NCBI GenBank assembly: GCA_018398805.1
Contig: JAGFBZ010000718.1
Location: 186,001 to 250,000, forward strand
Source of the DNA: Hirundichthys speculiger
Lineage: Eukaryota; Chordata; Actinopteri; Beloniformes; Exocoetidae
Reading direction: 5' to 3'
DNA length: 64,000 nucleotides
Under the pieces are notes generated by a model. It saw only the letters and a program-made list of their open reading frames with translations. It was not told the DNA's origin and searched no databases. Below, one piece after another: positions 21,115-33,059 of this stretch (position 1 is the first letter of the stretch; each line of letters begins with the position of its first letter). Both the position numbers and the translations under genes were made by a program.

Positions 21115-22029
21115 GTCAGTCACCATGTTTTAGTTGTGTGTTGACATGAAGATGATGTGAAAGTTGTGTTGACACTAAACTGCAGACATCAGGCTGATAA
21201 TATACTGATCCACACTGACCATCTGACTGCTCTGGTTTCTTCTTCAGTGGTTTAGTTCATGAACTGTTAGTTTCTTCTTAAATGTTCTCTTATGATTTAT
21301 TCCATAATAAATAAACATTTGAATCTGACAGACAGGAGCAAATGAAGAACCAGGGATGTGTCTGAAACAGAAATAAGACATTTAGATTACTGGTCATTAA
21401 TTGGGAAGTTAAATAATACATCAGTTAATTATTTTTTCCTCACCTATAGGAGGAACTGCAGAACTAAAAAAAAAAATGCTAAAGTTCCTTTCTGCTGCTT
21501 TAAAGTCTATAAATCAGACTCCCACAAAGAGACAAATTCACCAATGTGTCCACAACTGATATCATGTGCTTCTAAATCATTCATTAAATACTCCAAAATC
21601 ATTTGATTCTCTGAGACATTGATGAAGCAAATAGTGAAACAACAACAACAACAAAAACTTTGAAGTTTTATCATTTTAGTGGTTTATTAAAAAAATAATT
21701 GTACGTTTAATTTATCCTTCTTTAAAATATGTAATTATAAAATCCATTTGAAAATGTGTTCTCAACAGATGAAGAAGAGAATTTCTAGATTCATCCAGGA
21801 ATACATATTATTCATATTATATACCTTGATCTATTTTGTTTTCTTTTCTCCACTGATTCTTCAAGTTCTTTCCACAGTTGGATTAGTTTCATCATTTCTC
21901 GTCTCCATTCTGTCTTTCTGTGACTCTTCAGTTCTGGAGCTGAGAAAACCAGCTAAACATACAGATCAGCTCCCTGAATGTAACGAGCTGTCTGATTGGT
22001 CAGAGACACACTCGTGTCCAATCATCTTA
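21115..22029 (+). repeat. L-type intron block, left part (copy of 2789-3480)
   Basis: Matches 2789-3480, with a short additional segment near 21430-21660 that resembles the start of the pre-exon block (about 1360-1570). It continues after the hAT insertion at 23089. No coding sequence is recognised. Confidence 0.7.
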
Positions 22030-22037
22030 GCTGGACA

Positions 22038-23080
22038 CAGGGCTGGACTGGGACCAAAAAATGGCCCGGGCATTTTTGATCCCTGGCGGCCCACCATACG
22101 CCGGTGATCAAAAATGCTGCATGTTGTATACTATGTGCACATAGTGAAGTTTCAAAAATTAAAATAAATTATTTATCATGCATTTCAGCAAAGCAATGTT
22201 TCACTAATATTTTAACACACTTAACACTGTAAATTGGACACCAAATCTACTCAAAGCATTATTTGACAACAAAGACTAAACCACACACACACACACACAC
22301 ACACAGGTGATCACCTCCAAATAGCTATTCTGACCTCAATCTCGCCCTGCTGCTGGGTCTCATCTCTCTCCTCCTCCTCATCCTCCTCCTCATCCTCCTC
22401 CTTCTCCCTCTCCTCGTCCGCTTCTTCTCCGACAACCACCTGTTCACTCGACGGCCCCGCGGCCCCCGCCCCCGAGCTTGTGGTTCAAATCATTTCCGTG
22501 ATTTTGGCACATTTTGCTGCATCCACTTTTAATTTTTTTTGTCTCCGTTCTCTGAGCTTTTCTGCTCCTCCCTTTCGCTTTTGTGCTTTTTTCTCCATTT
22601 CCATACTCATCCACGAGCCACCACACTCTCCGGTCAGGCCAAACGGCAAAATTTGGTCAGGAGGGATGGGAGGGGCGGGCCAATGAGAGCTGAGAAATTT
22701 CATTGGACTAGCCCAATGTCCGTCAAGAAAATCAACCAATGGGCCACTTCGTGTCTTCGCAAGGCCTCGCCCCGCCTCCACCCCCTCCCTTCAGCAGAAA
22801 ATAACGTTCATACTGCGTTCACATCAGCGCAGCACTGGAGCGCTTGTCTGATTAGCTGTCAGTGTCTCTTTCTTGAGTTTGTTGAGTGTGTGTCGTCGTC
22901 ACCCCCCCCTTCCCCCTCGGAGATTTTTATGAGCCGACTACCAGTCCGTTACCGTCGCGGTCAATAAAAACTATATACTTTTTTTTTTTTTTTTTTTTTA
23001 TGACAGACCTGGGACGGCCCACAGATGTGCGTCGGCCCACCGAGCATTGCCCGGTACGCCCGATGGCCAGTCCATGCCTG
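22038..23080. mobile_element. non-autonomous hAT element with 8-bp duplication and empty-site paralogue
   Basis: The ends are CAGGGCTGGACTGG and CCAGTCCATGCCTG, near-inverse of each other. GCTGGACA is duplicated at 22030-22037 and 23081-23088. The paralogous intron near 3474-3482 has a single copy with no insertion, which proves the boundaries. The 1043-bp element has a CA microsatellite at about 22275-22304 and a T-run at 22978-22999. It has no transposase frame. Confidence 0.92.
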
Positions 23081-23088
23081 GCTGGACA

Positions 23089-24110
23089 TTTAGAAGAACT
23101 CAGCTCATGCTTGTTGACTGTAGCATTTCCCATGATTCACTGCAGCACAGAGATGACGATTGTTGTGATCAGTATATTGGACTGTGAAAACGTTTCCCTG
23201 TTGAGGATGACACTTTGAAATGTCAGTATCAGGTTTCAGCTCCATCAAACAGCTGCTAAAAGAAATGTTAAAAGACCAGCAGATCTTAGAAATGTAGATG
23301 TTGTTAAAATGATCAACTTGAGAAAGGTGACGTCAGTGATCTGATCTTCTGAACTTCCAGGTGTTTCCATCGTAGCTGGAAGTGAAGCTTCAAACTTTCA
23401 GACTAAAGAGGTGCTGAAGTTTAGTTCCTTCTAATCAGATTGCTGGTATATTTGTAGTCATTTCTACTCTGTAGATGAGTGTGTCATGGTGAACAGATGC
23501 AGACAGGTTGTGAACGCTGCTCTGTTTTCCTGCAGTCTAATATCACTTTCAAAGCTCATTTCAGACACTGGAGTTAATGACATCATTAATGTGAACGGAT
23601 TTACTTTTGAATTTATTTTATTCATTTATTGATCTTGAGGACATCAACATTTCCTGCTCCATTACATCCAAACATGATCTTATCCGTCTGTCCATCAGTG
23701 TCGTAGCTGTTTCCTGGCTACAAACCAGTCAGAAGCATCAGAGCAGTTTTCCAGGATTTCAGGTGGCCTCCATGATTTAGAAGATGATATTATTACTGAT
23801 TTACAGTCATGTTTGTAACAGCGTCCTGCTCCCACCTCTGTGACTGAAGGAGTTTTCTTGTAGGATTGTCCAGTGTGATTAGATGTATTGATGACACCCA
23901 TATTCCCATCAACGCTCCTTCAATGATTCTTTGTTCACCAGAACCAAATGTTCTTAAAGTGAGTGACAACCATGAGTCTGTTACGTTCCAGTTACCTGTC
24001 TGAAGGAGGTTTTTCTGCTTCATCTTCAACAGCCTCCAAGCTTTTTTCAGCAGCAGGATTTCAGCTGCAGGAAAAGAGAATGTGAACTAAACTCCACCTA
24101 CAATCCACCA
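23089..24110 (+). repeat. L-type intron block, right part (copy of 3483-4490)
   Basis: Nearly identical to 3483-4490. It diverges at about 24100, where the first copy continues into unrelated sequence. No gene is seen. Confidence 0.75.
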
Positions 24111-24604
24111 CTTGTCACTCAAACTCTCCTATAACAGTCATTTAATATTTCAATGACACATTCAGTCGCTGTGTCAGTTCTCAGATTCAGTCTCTCTTTT
24201 CACTGCTGCAGTTGTGTTACTTTTCCACACAAAGATGTGCTTAAATGCACTAGATGATTTCAATAAAATCTTATATTTTCAGTATGAAAAGTAGGAAGAT
24301 CTCTTCTGTTGACTTGGCGTTGCCATGGTGAATGACAAAAACAGAGTTGTGTTGATGATGTCTTTTTATAACGGTGGTACACGCGTTTGACTCAGAGTTG
24401 ACAGAAGCAACTCTAAATCATTAATCTGACTGGAAACTCTGAGTTTCTCATCTCAGGGTTCATTGACTCTCAGTTAGTATTTTAACTCAGTTTGTTGAAC
24501 CTCCTTTCTGAGATCAAACCCAGATTTAAATCAGCACAAATACTTTCTCCCATGTTGAAATATCAGTTTTAGTTTCATTTGAAAGAGTAACTGATTACTT
24601 TCAA
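24111..24604. other. intron sequence joining two duplicated blocks
   Basis: AT-rich, with no coding content recognised. 24530-24600 matches 9888-9955. Confidence 0.5.
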
Positions 24605-25858
24605 GAAGCCTCGTCTAGATCTCGTGGTCTCCAGTGTCGACTATCAACAACAACCAATCAGAGTAACTTTGAACTCCCATCATGGTCGTCTTTGTGACTG
24701 TCACTTTACGGCCCTTTTTCACACATGAAAAATGATGAAACGAGCTCACAGATCTCCAGTAGACATCATGGCAGAGGAGAATCAGAGAACCAGGAAAGTC
24801 ATGAGAGAAGATGAAATGAAACAGTGACAAGTTAACAGACTGAACTAATTTAAAGTGTCTTAAAAGCAACATCACCTCCTCATCTGTAGGAGGAGCTGTT
24901 GAGCTTAAAAAATGCTAAAGTTCCTTTCTGCTGCTTTAAAGTCTATAAATCAGACTCCCTCAAAGAGACAAATCCACCAATGTGTCCACAACTGATATCA
25001 TGTGCTTCTAAACCATTCATTAAATTCTCCAAAACCATTTGATTCTCTGAGACATTGATGCTGTAAATAAAGTGAAACATGAAATATTTTCAAAGTTGTG
25101 ATTCCTGCAGCTACAAACACTTGACTTGGACTGAATCATTTTGGTCTGTGAACTAATATTCTCCTGACATCATTAGAAACATCTTGAAGTGTCTGCAGGC
25201 TGGTTTTTCTCTAGTTTGGCCACCAGTGTGCAGTATAGAGTGCTGAACAATATTCCCCAAACAAAGACATCTTCCTTTTATCTGTACATGAACTAAACCT
25301 GTTCAGGAGAATGTTTGCTTGTGCAGAGATCATGCAGTATTGTCTAGAAATATCTTCATCTGTCGTTTGTTGTGGAATCAAAAGTCCAACATATTGAATC
25401 TGATTCCAAACACTAAGATTATAACGTTTGTACTGACTGAGATATTCAAACACAACATGTTACAATAACAAGTTATCGATCTGCTTGTTTCAACACTAGA
25501 AACTAGTTTTACTACGTGAAATATTAGACATGATTTCATCATGTTTTTATGTCTCTGACATTCAAACAAATGTTTAATTTTCTCTTCATAGAAATGAATT
25601 TGTTGGCATTTCTCCCAGAATTCATCCTGACATGTTTGTTTCTTTAGAAATGTGAATAATTTGTCTGGACAACATGAGTTTGTCTGGATGGATCCACTGG
25701 TGGAGCTGCAGAGTTTCAGAGCTGAAGTCACTACGTCTTTATTGAAGCAGCAGCATGATGTCATGAATATTAATGAGAGCTCTTTTACACTTGTTCTGTT
25801 TGACTGTTTGAACCTGCATCCTGGTGTCTTCAGCTCACATCTTTTATTCTTTATTCAG
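24605..25858 (+). repeat. pre-exon intron block (copy of 1091-2321)
   Basis: Nearly identical to 1091-2321, ending in the acceptor of LRR exon 5. Here the SINE site is empty (CTTCAGCTCACATC), which shows the SINE at 2328 is a later insertion. Confidence 0.8.
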
Positions 25859-26032
25859 GTTGGAGAACTGCAGGTTGTCAAAGATCAGCTGTGATTCTCT
25901 GGTCTCAGCTCTGAAGTCCAACCCCTCCCATCTGACTGAACTGGACCTGAGTGGAAACAACCTGCAGGATTCAGCAGTGAAACATCTGTGTGGTTTTCTG
26001 GAGAGTCCAGACTGCAGACTGGAGACTCTGAG
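25859..26032 (+). CDS. NLRC3-like LRR exon 5
   Basis: A 174-bp phase 2-2 exon: [11 protein letters not shown]...[22 protein letters not shown]...[11 protein letters not shown]. The acceptor and donor are intact. It is the first exon of the compact array (eight further internal exons and one terminal LRR exon in 11.4 kb). It is closest in context to LRR exon 1, with which it shares the whole upstream intron block. An S-type intron with the hairpin at 26256-26291 follows. Confidence 0.88.
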
Positions 26033-26671
26033 GTCAGTCACCATGTTTTAGTTGTGTGTTGACATGAAGATGATGTGAAAGTTGTGTTGACACTAAACTG
26101 CAGACATCAGGCTGATATTATACTGATCCACACTGACCATCTGACTGCTCTGGTTTCTTCTTCAGTGGTTGTTTGGGAAAAAATAAATAAATCATTGAAC
26201 TGACTCCAGTCGAATATTAGAAGAGAAAAAGCTTTGATTTTTTTTTTACAAGGAGAGCAATTTACACACTGGTGTGTGTGTAAACTGGTCTGAAAACAAC
26301 AAGCTACTTTACTGTTTTATAACAATTTCTGAGGGAGAGAAGAACCCCTCCCCATCTAACCCCCATCTCAACAAAGAGAGAGAAGAAGTCACTTAAAGTG
26401 AAAAAAAGTAAAGATGATAACACAACCAGAGATCGATTGTGTATATATGTTCTCATTGCACTGTTTTAGATCATTTACTGTGTAGTTTTCTTTTTAATAA
26501 AAACAAAATTTAAAAAGATTTAGAGATTTTTATTCAAGATTTTTCACATCTTTATTGAAACAGCAGCATGATGTCATGAATATTAATGAGAGCTCTTTTA
26601 CACTTGTCCTGTTTGACTGTTTGAACCTGCATCCTGGTGTCTTCAGCTCACATCTTTTATTCTTTATTCAG

Positions 26672-26848
26672 GTTGAAGAGCTGCAGTTTGTCAAAGATCA
26701 GCTGTGATTCTCTGGTCTCAGCTCTGAAGTCCAACCCCTCCCATCTGACTCAACTGGACCTGAGTTACAATGACAACCTGCAGGATTCAGCAGTGAAACA
26801 TCCGTGGGTTTTTCTGGAGAGTCCAGACTGTAGACTGGAGACTCTGAG
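26672..26848 (+). CDS. NLRC3-like LRR exon 6
   Basis: A 177-bp phase 2-2 exon: [11 protein letters not shown]...[17 protein letters not shown]. The usual HLCGFLES is changed to HPWVFLES, placing Pro and Trp where the LRR consensus has Leu and Cys. The extra codon falls in the variable loop after LDLS. Splice sites are intact. It is followed by an L intron containing the 515-bp filler. Confidence 0.85.
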
Positions 26849-28465
26849 GTCAGTCACCATGTTTTAGTTGTGTGTTGACATGAAGATGATGTGAAAGTTG
26901 TGTTGACACTAAACTGCAGACATCAGGCTGATATTATACTGATCCACACTGACCATCTGACTGCTCTGGTTTCTTCTTCAGTGGTTTAGTTCATGAACTG
27001 TTAGTTTCTTCTTAAATGTTCTCTTATGATTTATTCCATAATAAATAAACATTTGAATCTGACAGACAGGAGCAAATGAAGAACCAGGGATGTGTCTGAA
27101 ACAGAAATAAGACATTAGATTACTAGTCATTAATTGGGAAATTAAATAATACGTCATTTAATTATTTTTTAGAAGTTTCAAAATTGTAATGGTTCATTAA
27201 AAAAACAATTGTACTTTTAACAATTAATCCTTTTAAAAAAAAGTTTATTTTAAATCCATTTGAAAATGTATTTTAAACAGATAAAGAGAATTTCCACATT
27301 CATCCAGGAATACATATTATACATATTACAAGGCTGAAAGTATTCTGGCACTGTACTGGATTTCCAGCATGAGGCGTTTGGCTGACGGATGGTCCTTATA
27401 TTTTCGAAATGGCTTACTGATATCACTTTTGAGTTCATGAGTTCATCTGCCAGTGATATGAGAGGAGCACAGTTCTCTCAAACTCAGATGTAGAACGGAG
27501 TGGGTTTTGGAAAAAATGTGCTTCAATCGAGTCCAATGTTGCAAAGATGCTCGGTTGTCCGAGCAGAGAGACGTGTCGTCAGAAAGTAGAATGGAGAGTA
27601 AAATCATGAATCCTGGGGAAGATGCCCTCCTAGTTGATGGAGGATTTAAAACATAGGCGCTGGGCGTGGATAGAAGAGAGAGGGAAAGAGGATGAGCCTT
27701 TTGGTAGCTGGTGTGAGAAGTTAAGAGAAGCAGGTGCTTCTCCACTTTGAGGTCGAGAAAACTAGTTTATGCAACTCGCTATAAAAAAGTGCTGCCACGT
27801 CACAGATCAGAGGCGCTCATAGAGAAGCTGTTTGGACTCTACAAGAGTGGTGAACAATATTCCCCAAACAAAGACATCTTCATTTTATCTGTACATGAAC
27901 TAAACCTGTTCAGGAGAATGTTTGCTTGTGCAGAGATCATACAGTATTGTCTAGAAATAACTTCATCTGTCGTTTGTTGTGGAATCAAAAGTCCAACATA
28001 TTGAATCTGATTCCAAACACTAATATTATAACGTTTGTACTGACTGAGATATTCAAACACAACATGTTACAATATCAAGTTATCGATCTGCTTGTTTCAA
28101 CACTAGAAACTAGTTTTACTACGTTAAATATTAGACATGATTTCATCATGTTTTTATGTCTCTGACATTCAAACAAATGTTTAATTTTCTCTTCATGTAA
28201 ATGAATTTGTTGGCATTTCTCCCAGAATTCATCCTGACATGTTAGTTTCTTTAGAAACGTGAATAATTTGTCTGGACAACATGAGTTTGTCTGGATGGAT
28301 CCACTGGTGGAGCTGCAGAGTTTCAGAGCTGAAGTCACTACGTCTTTATTGAAGCAGCAGCATGATGTCATGAATATTAATGAGAGCTCTTTAACACTTG
28401 TTCTGTTTGACTGTTTGAACCTGCATCCTGGTGTCTTCAGCTCACATCTTTTATTCTTTATTCAG
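26849..28465 (+). repeat. L-type array intron with 515-bp filler (copy 1)
   Basis: Composed of the post-exon block (to about 27329), a filler at about 27330-27844, and the second half of the pre-exon block (from 27845). The whole intron plus exon repeats at about 1.79-kb spacing. The filler has ACAAG at both borders, which might be a 5-bp target duplication. Open frames in it are shared by copies only through DNA duplication. Confidence 0.75.
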
Positions 28466-28639
28466 GTTGAAGAACTGCAGTTTGTCAAAGATCAGCTGTG
28501 ATTCTCTGGTCTCAGCTCTGGAGTCCAACCCCTCCCATCTGACTCAACTGGACCTGAGTGTAAACAACCTGCAGGATTCAGCAGTGAAACATCCGTGGGG
28601 TTTTCTGGAGAGTCCAGACTGTAGACTGGAGACTCTGAG
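28466..28639 (+). CDS. NLRC3-like LRR exon 7
   Basis: A 174-bp phase 2-2 exon: [11 protein letters not shown]...[21 protein letters not shown]...HPWGFLES. It shares the HPW change with exons 6 and 10 and the ALESN change with exons 9 and 11. Splice sites are intact. It ends a 1.79-kb duplication unit; an L intron follows. Confidence 0.85.
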
Positions 28640-30255
28640 GTCAGTCACCATGTTTTAGTTGTGTGTTGACATGAAGATGATGTGAAAGTTGTGTTGACAC
28701 TAAACTGCAGACATCAGGCTGATATTATACTGATCCACACTGACCATCTGACTGCTCTGGTTTCTTCTTCAGTGGTTTAGTTCATCAACTGTTAGTTTCT
28801 TCTTAAATGTTCTCTTATGATTTATTCCATAATAAATAAACATTTGAATCTGACAGACGGGAACAAATGAAGAACCAGGGATGTGTCTGAAACAGAAATA
28901 AGACATTTAGATTACTAGTCATTAATTGGGAAATTAAATAATACGTCATTTAATTATTTTTAGAAGTTGCAAAATTGTAATGGTTCATTAAAAAAACAAT
29001 TGTACTTTTAACAATTAATCCTTTTAAAAAAAAGTTTATTTTAAATCCATTTGAAAATGTATTTTAAACAGATAAAGAGAATTTCCACATTCATCCAGGA
29101 ATACATATTATACATATTACAAGGCTGAAAGTATTCTGGCACTGTACTGGATTTCCAGCATGAGGCGTTTGGCTGACGGATGGTCCTTATATTTTAGAAA
29201 TGGCTTACTGATATCACTTTTGAGTTCATGAGTTCATCTGCCAGTGATATGAGAGGAGCACAGTTCTCTCAAACTCAGATGTAGAACGGAGTGGGTTTTG
29301 GAAAAATGTGCTTCAATCGAGTCCAATGTTGCAAAGATGCTCGGTTGTCCGAGCAGAGAGACGTGTCGTCAGAAAGTAGAATGGAGAGTAAAATCATGAA
29401 TCCTGGGGAAGATGCCCTCCTAGTTGATGGAGGATTTAAAACATAGGCGCTGGGCGTGGATAGAAGAGAGAGGGAAAGAGGATGAGCCTTTTGGTAGCTG
29501 GTGTGAGAAGTTAAGAGAAGCAGGTGCTTCTCCACTTTGAGGTCGAGAAAACTAGTTTATGCAACTCGCTATAAAAAAGTGCTGCCACGTCACAGATCAG
29601 AGCCGCTCATAGAGAAGCTGTTTGGACTCTACAAGAGTGGTGAACAATATTCCCCAAACAAAGACATCTTCATTTTATCTGTACATGAACTAAACCTGTT
29701 CAGGAGAATGTTTGCTTGTGCAGAGATCATGCGGTATTGTCTAGAAATAACTTCATCTGTCGTTTGTTGTGGAATCAAAAGTCCAACATATTGAATCTGA
29801 TTCCAAACACTAATATTATAACGTTTGTACTGACTGAGATATTCAAACACAACATGTTACAATATCAAGTTATCGATCTGCTTGTTTCAACACTAGAAAC
29901 TAGTTTTACTACGTTAAATATTAGACATGATTTCATCATGTTTTTATGTCTCTGACATTCAAACAAATGTTTAATTTTCTCTTCATGTAAATGAATTTGT
30001 TGGCATTTCTCCCAGAATTCATCCTGACATGTTTGTTTCTTTAGAAATGTGAATAATTTGTCTGGACAACATGAGTTTGTCTGAATGGATCCACTGGTGG
30101 AGCTGCAGAGTTTCAGAGCTGAAGTCACTACGTCTTTATTGAAGCAGCAGCATGATGTCATGAATATTAATGAGAGCTCTTTTACACTTGTCCTGTTTGA
30201 CTGTTTGAACCTGCATCCTGGTGTCTTCAGCTCACATCTTTTATTCTTTATTCAG
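28640..30255 (+). repeat. L-type array intron with filler (copy 2)
   Basis: The second 1.79-kb unit, nearly identical to copy 1. Filler at about 29121-29634. It differs by scattered single bases and one fewer A near 29300. Confidence 0.8.
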
Positions 30256-30432
30256 GTTGGAGAGCTGCAGGTTGTCAGAGATCAGCTGTGATTCTCTGGT
30301 CTCAGCTCTGAAGTCCAACCCCTCCCATCTGACTGAACTGGACCTGAGTTTCAACAACAACCTGCAGGATTCAGCAGTGAAACATCTGTGTGGTTTTCTG
30401 GAGAGTCCAGACTGTAGACTGGACACTCTGAG
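30256..30432 (+). CDS. NLRC3-like LRR exon 8
   Basis: A 177-bp phase 2-2 exon: [11 protein letters not shown]...[23 protein letters not shown]...CRLDTLR. It keeps the consensus HLCGF. The E-to-D change before TLR is shared with exons 10 and 11. Splice sites are intact. Confidence 0.85.
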
Positions 30433-32048
30433 GTCAGTCACCATGTTTTAGTTGTGTGTTGGCATGAAGATGATGTGAAAGTTGTGTTGACACTAAACTG
30501 CAGACATCAGGCTGATATTATACTGATCCACACTGACCATCTGACTGCTCTGGTTTCTTCTTCAGTGGTTTAGTTCATGAACTGTTAGTTTCTTCTTAAA
30601 TGTTCTCTTATGATTTATTCCATAATAAATAAACATTTGAATCTGACAGACAGGAGCAAATGAAGAACCAGGGATGTGTCTGAAACAGAAATAAGACATT
30701 TAGATTACTAGTCATTAATTGGGAAATTAAATAATACGTCATTTAATTATTTTTAGAAGTTTCAAAATTGTAATGGTTCATTAAAAAAACAATTGTACTT
30801 TTAACAATTAATCCTTTTAAAAAAAAGTTTATTTTAAATCCATTTGAAAATGTATTTTAAACAGATAAAGAGAATTTCCACATTCATCCAGGAATACATA
30901 TTATACATATTACAAGGCTGAAAGTATTCTGGCACTGTACTGGATTTCCAGCATGAGGCGTTTGGCTGACGGATGGTCCCTATATTTTAGAAATGGCTTA
31001 CTGATATCACTTTTGAGTTCATGAGTTCATCTGCCAGTGATATGAGAGGAGCACAGTTCTCTCAAACTCAGATGTAGAACGGAGTGGGTTTTGGAAAAAT
31101 GTGCTTCAATCGAGTCCAATGTTGCAAAGATGCTCGGTTGTCCGAGCAGAGAGACGTGTCGTCAGAAAGTAGAATGGAGAGTAAAATCATGAATCCTGGG
31201 GAAGATGCCCTCCTAGTTGATGGAGGATTTAAAACATAGGCGCTGGGCGTGGATAGAAGAGAGAGGGAAAGAGGATGAGCCTTTTGGTAGCTGGTGTGAG
31301 AAGTTAAGAGAAGCAGGTGCTTCTCCACTTTGAGGTCGAGAAAACTAGTTTATGCAACTCGCTATAAAAAAGTGCTGCCACGTCACAGATCAGAGCCGCT
31401 CATAGAGAAGCTGTTTGGACTCTACAAGAGTGATGAACAATATTCCCCAAACAAAGACATCTTCATTTTATCTGTACATGAACTAAACCTGTTCAGGAGA
31501 ATGTTTGCTTGTGCAGAGATCATGCAGTATTGTCTAGAAATATCTTCATCTGTCGTTTGTTGTGGAATCAAAAGTCCAACATATTGAATCTGATTCCAAA
31601 CACTAATATTATAACGTTTGTACTGACTGAGATATTCAAACACAACATGTTACAATATCAAGTTATCGATCTGCTTGTTTCAACACTAGAAACTAGTTTT
31701 ACTACGTTAAATATTAGACATGATTTCATCATGTTTTTATGTCTCTGACATTCAAACAAATGCTTCATTTTCTCTTCATGTAAATGAATTTGTTGGCATT
31801 TCTCCCAGAATTCATCCTGACATGTTTGTTTCTTTAGAAACGTGAATAATTTGTCTGGACAACATGAGTTTGTCTGGATGGATCCACTGGTGGAGCTGCA
31901 GAGTTTCAGAGCTGAAGTCACTACGTCTTTATTGAAGCAGCAGCATGATGTCATGAATATTAATGAGAGCTCTTTTACACTTGTTCTGTTTGACTGTTTA
32001 AACCTGCATCCTGGTGTCTTCAGCTCACATCTTTTATTCTTTATTCAG
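30433..32048 (+). repeat. L-type array intron with filler (copy 3)
   Basis: The third 1.79-kb unit; filler at about 30914-31427. Near-identical to copies 1 and 2, which suggests recent duplication or ongoing conversion. Confidence 0.8.
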
Positions 32049-32225
32049 GTTGAAGAGCTGCAGGTTGTCAGAGATCAGCTGTGATTCTCTGGTCTCAGCT
32101 CTGGAGTCCAACCCCTCCCATCTGACTGAACTGGACCTGAGTGGAAACTACAAGCTGCAGGATTCAGCAGTGAAACATCTGTGTGGTTTTCTGGAGAGTC
32201 CAGACTGTAGACTGAAGACTCTGAG
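32049..32225 (+). CDS. NLRC3-like LRR exon 9
   Basis: A 177-bp phase 2-2 exon: [11 protein letters not shown]...[31 protein letters not shown]...CRLKTLR. The GNYKLQ loop is shared with exon 13, and with GNYNLQ in exon 3. Splice sites are intact. The following intron is S-type, with an enlarged hairpin at 32447-32504. Confidence 0.85.
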
Positions 32226-32882
32226 GTCAGTCACCATGTTTTAGTTGTGTGTTGGCATGAAGATGATGTGAAAGTTGTGTTGACACTAAACTGCAGACAT
32301 CAGGCTGATATTATACTGATCCACACTGACCATCTTTCTGCTCTGGTTTCTTCTTCAGTGGTTGTTCTGGAAAAAAAATAAATAAATCATTGAATTGACT
32401 CCAGTTGAATATTAGAAGACAAAAAGCTTTGATTTTTTCTTACAAGTAGAGCAGTTTACATACACTGGTGTGTCTCTGTGTGTGTGGGTGTGTAAACTGC
32501 TCTGAAAACAACAAGCTACTTTACTGTTTATAACAATTTCTGAGGGAGAGAAGAACCCCTCCCCATCTAACCCCCATCTCAACAAAGAGAGAGAAGAAGT
32601 CACTTAAAGTGAAAAAAAGTAAAGATGATAACACAACCAGAGATCGATTGTGTATATATGTTCTCATTGCACTGTTTTAGATCATTTACTGTGTAGTTTT
32701 CTTTTTAATAAAAACAAAATTTAAAAAGATTTAGAGATTTTTATTCAAGATTTTTCACATCTTTATTGAAACAGCAGCATGATGTCATGAATATTAATGA
32801 GAGCTCTTTTACACTTGTTCTGTTTGACTGTTTGAACCTGCATCCTGGTGTCTTCAGCTCACATCTTTTATTCTTTATTCAG

Positions 32883-33059
32883 GTTGGAGTTCTGCAGGTT
32901 GTCAAAGATCAGCTGTGATTCTCTGGTCTCAGCTCTGAAGTCCAACCCCTCCCATCTGACTCAACTGGACCTGAGTTACAATGACAACCTGCAGGATTCA
33001 GCAGTGAAACATCCGTGGGGTTTTCTGGAGAGTCCAGACTGTAGACTGGACACTCTGAG
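32883..33059 (+). CDS. NLRC3-like LRR exon 10
   Basis: A 177-bp phase 2-2 exon: [11 protein letters not shown]...[23 protein letters not shown]...CRLDTLR. Its S-then-L intron context and HPW change mirror exon 6, so the pair of exons 9-10 looks like a second copy of the pair 5-6. Splice sites are intact. Confidence 0.85.

Noticed and set aside
27747..31587. Identical-looking 85-residue + strand frames at 27747, 29537 and 31330 (starting MRSRKLVYATRYKK)
   Set aside because: They span the filler and pre-exon block and are alike only because the 1.79-kb unit was duplicated. The fourth copy (34.0 kb) has a frameshift, and no domain is present.
25378..31954. Minus-strand 98-128 residue frames repeated upstream of LRR exons (starting MTSCCCFNKDVV)
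   Set aside because: Shadow frames in duplicated intron DNA, broken in the copy at 1869-2257. No recognisable domain.
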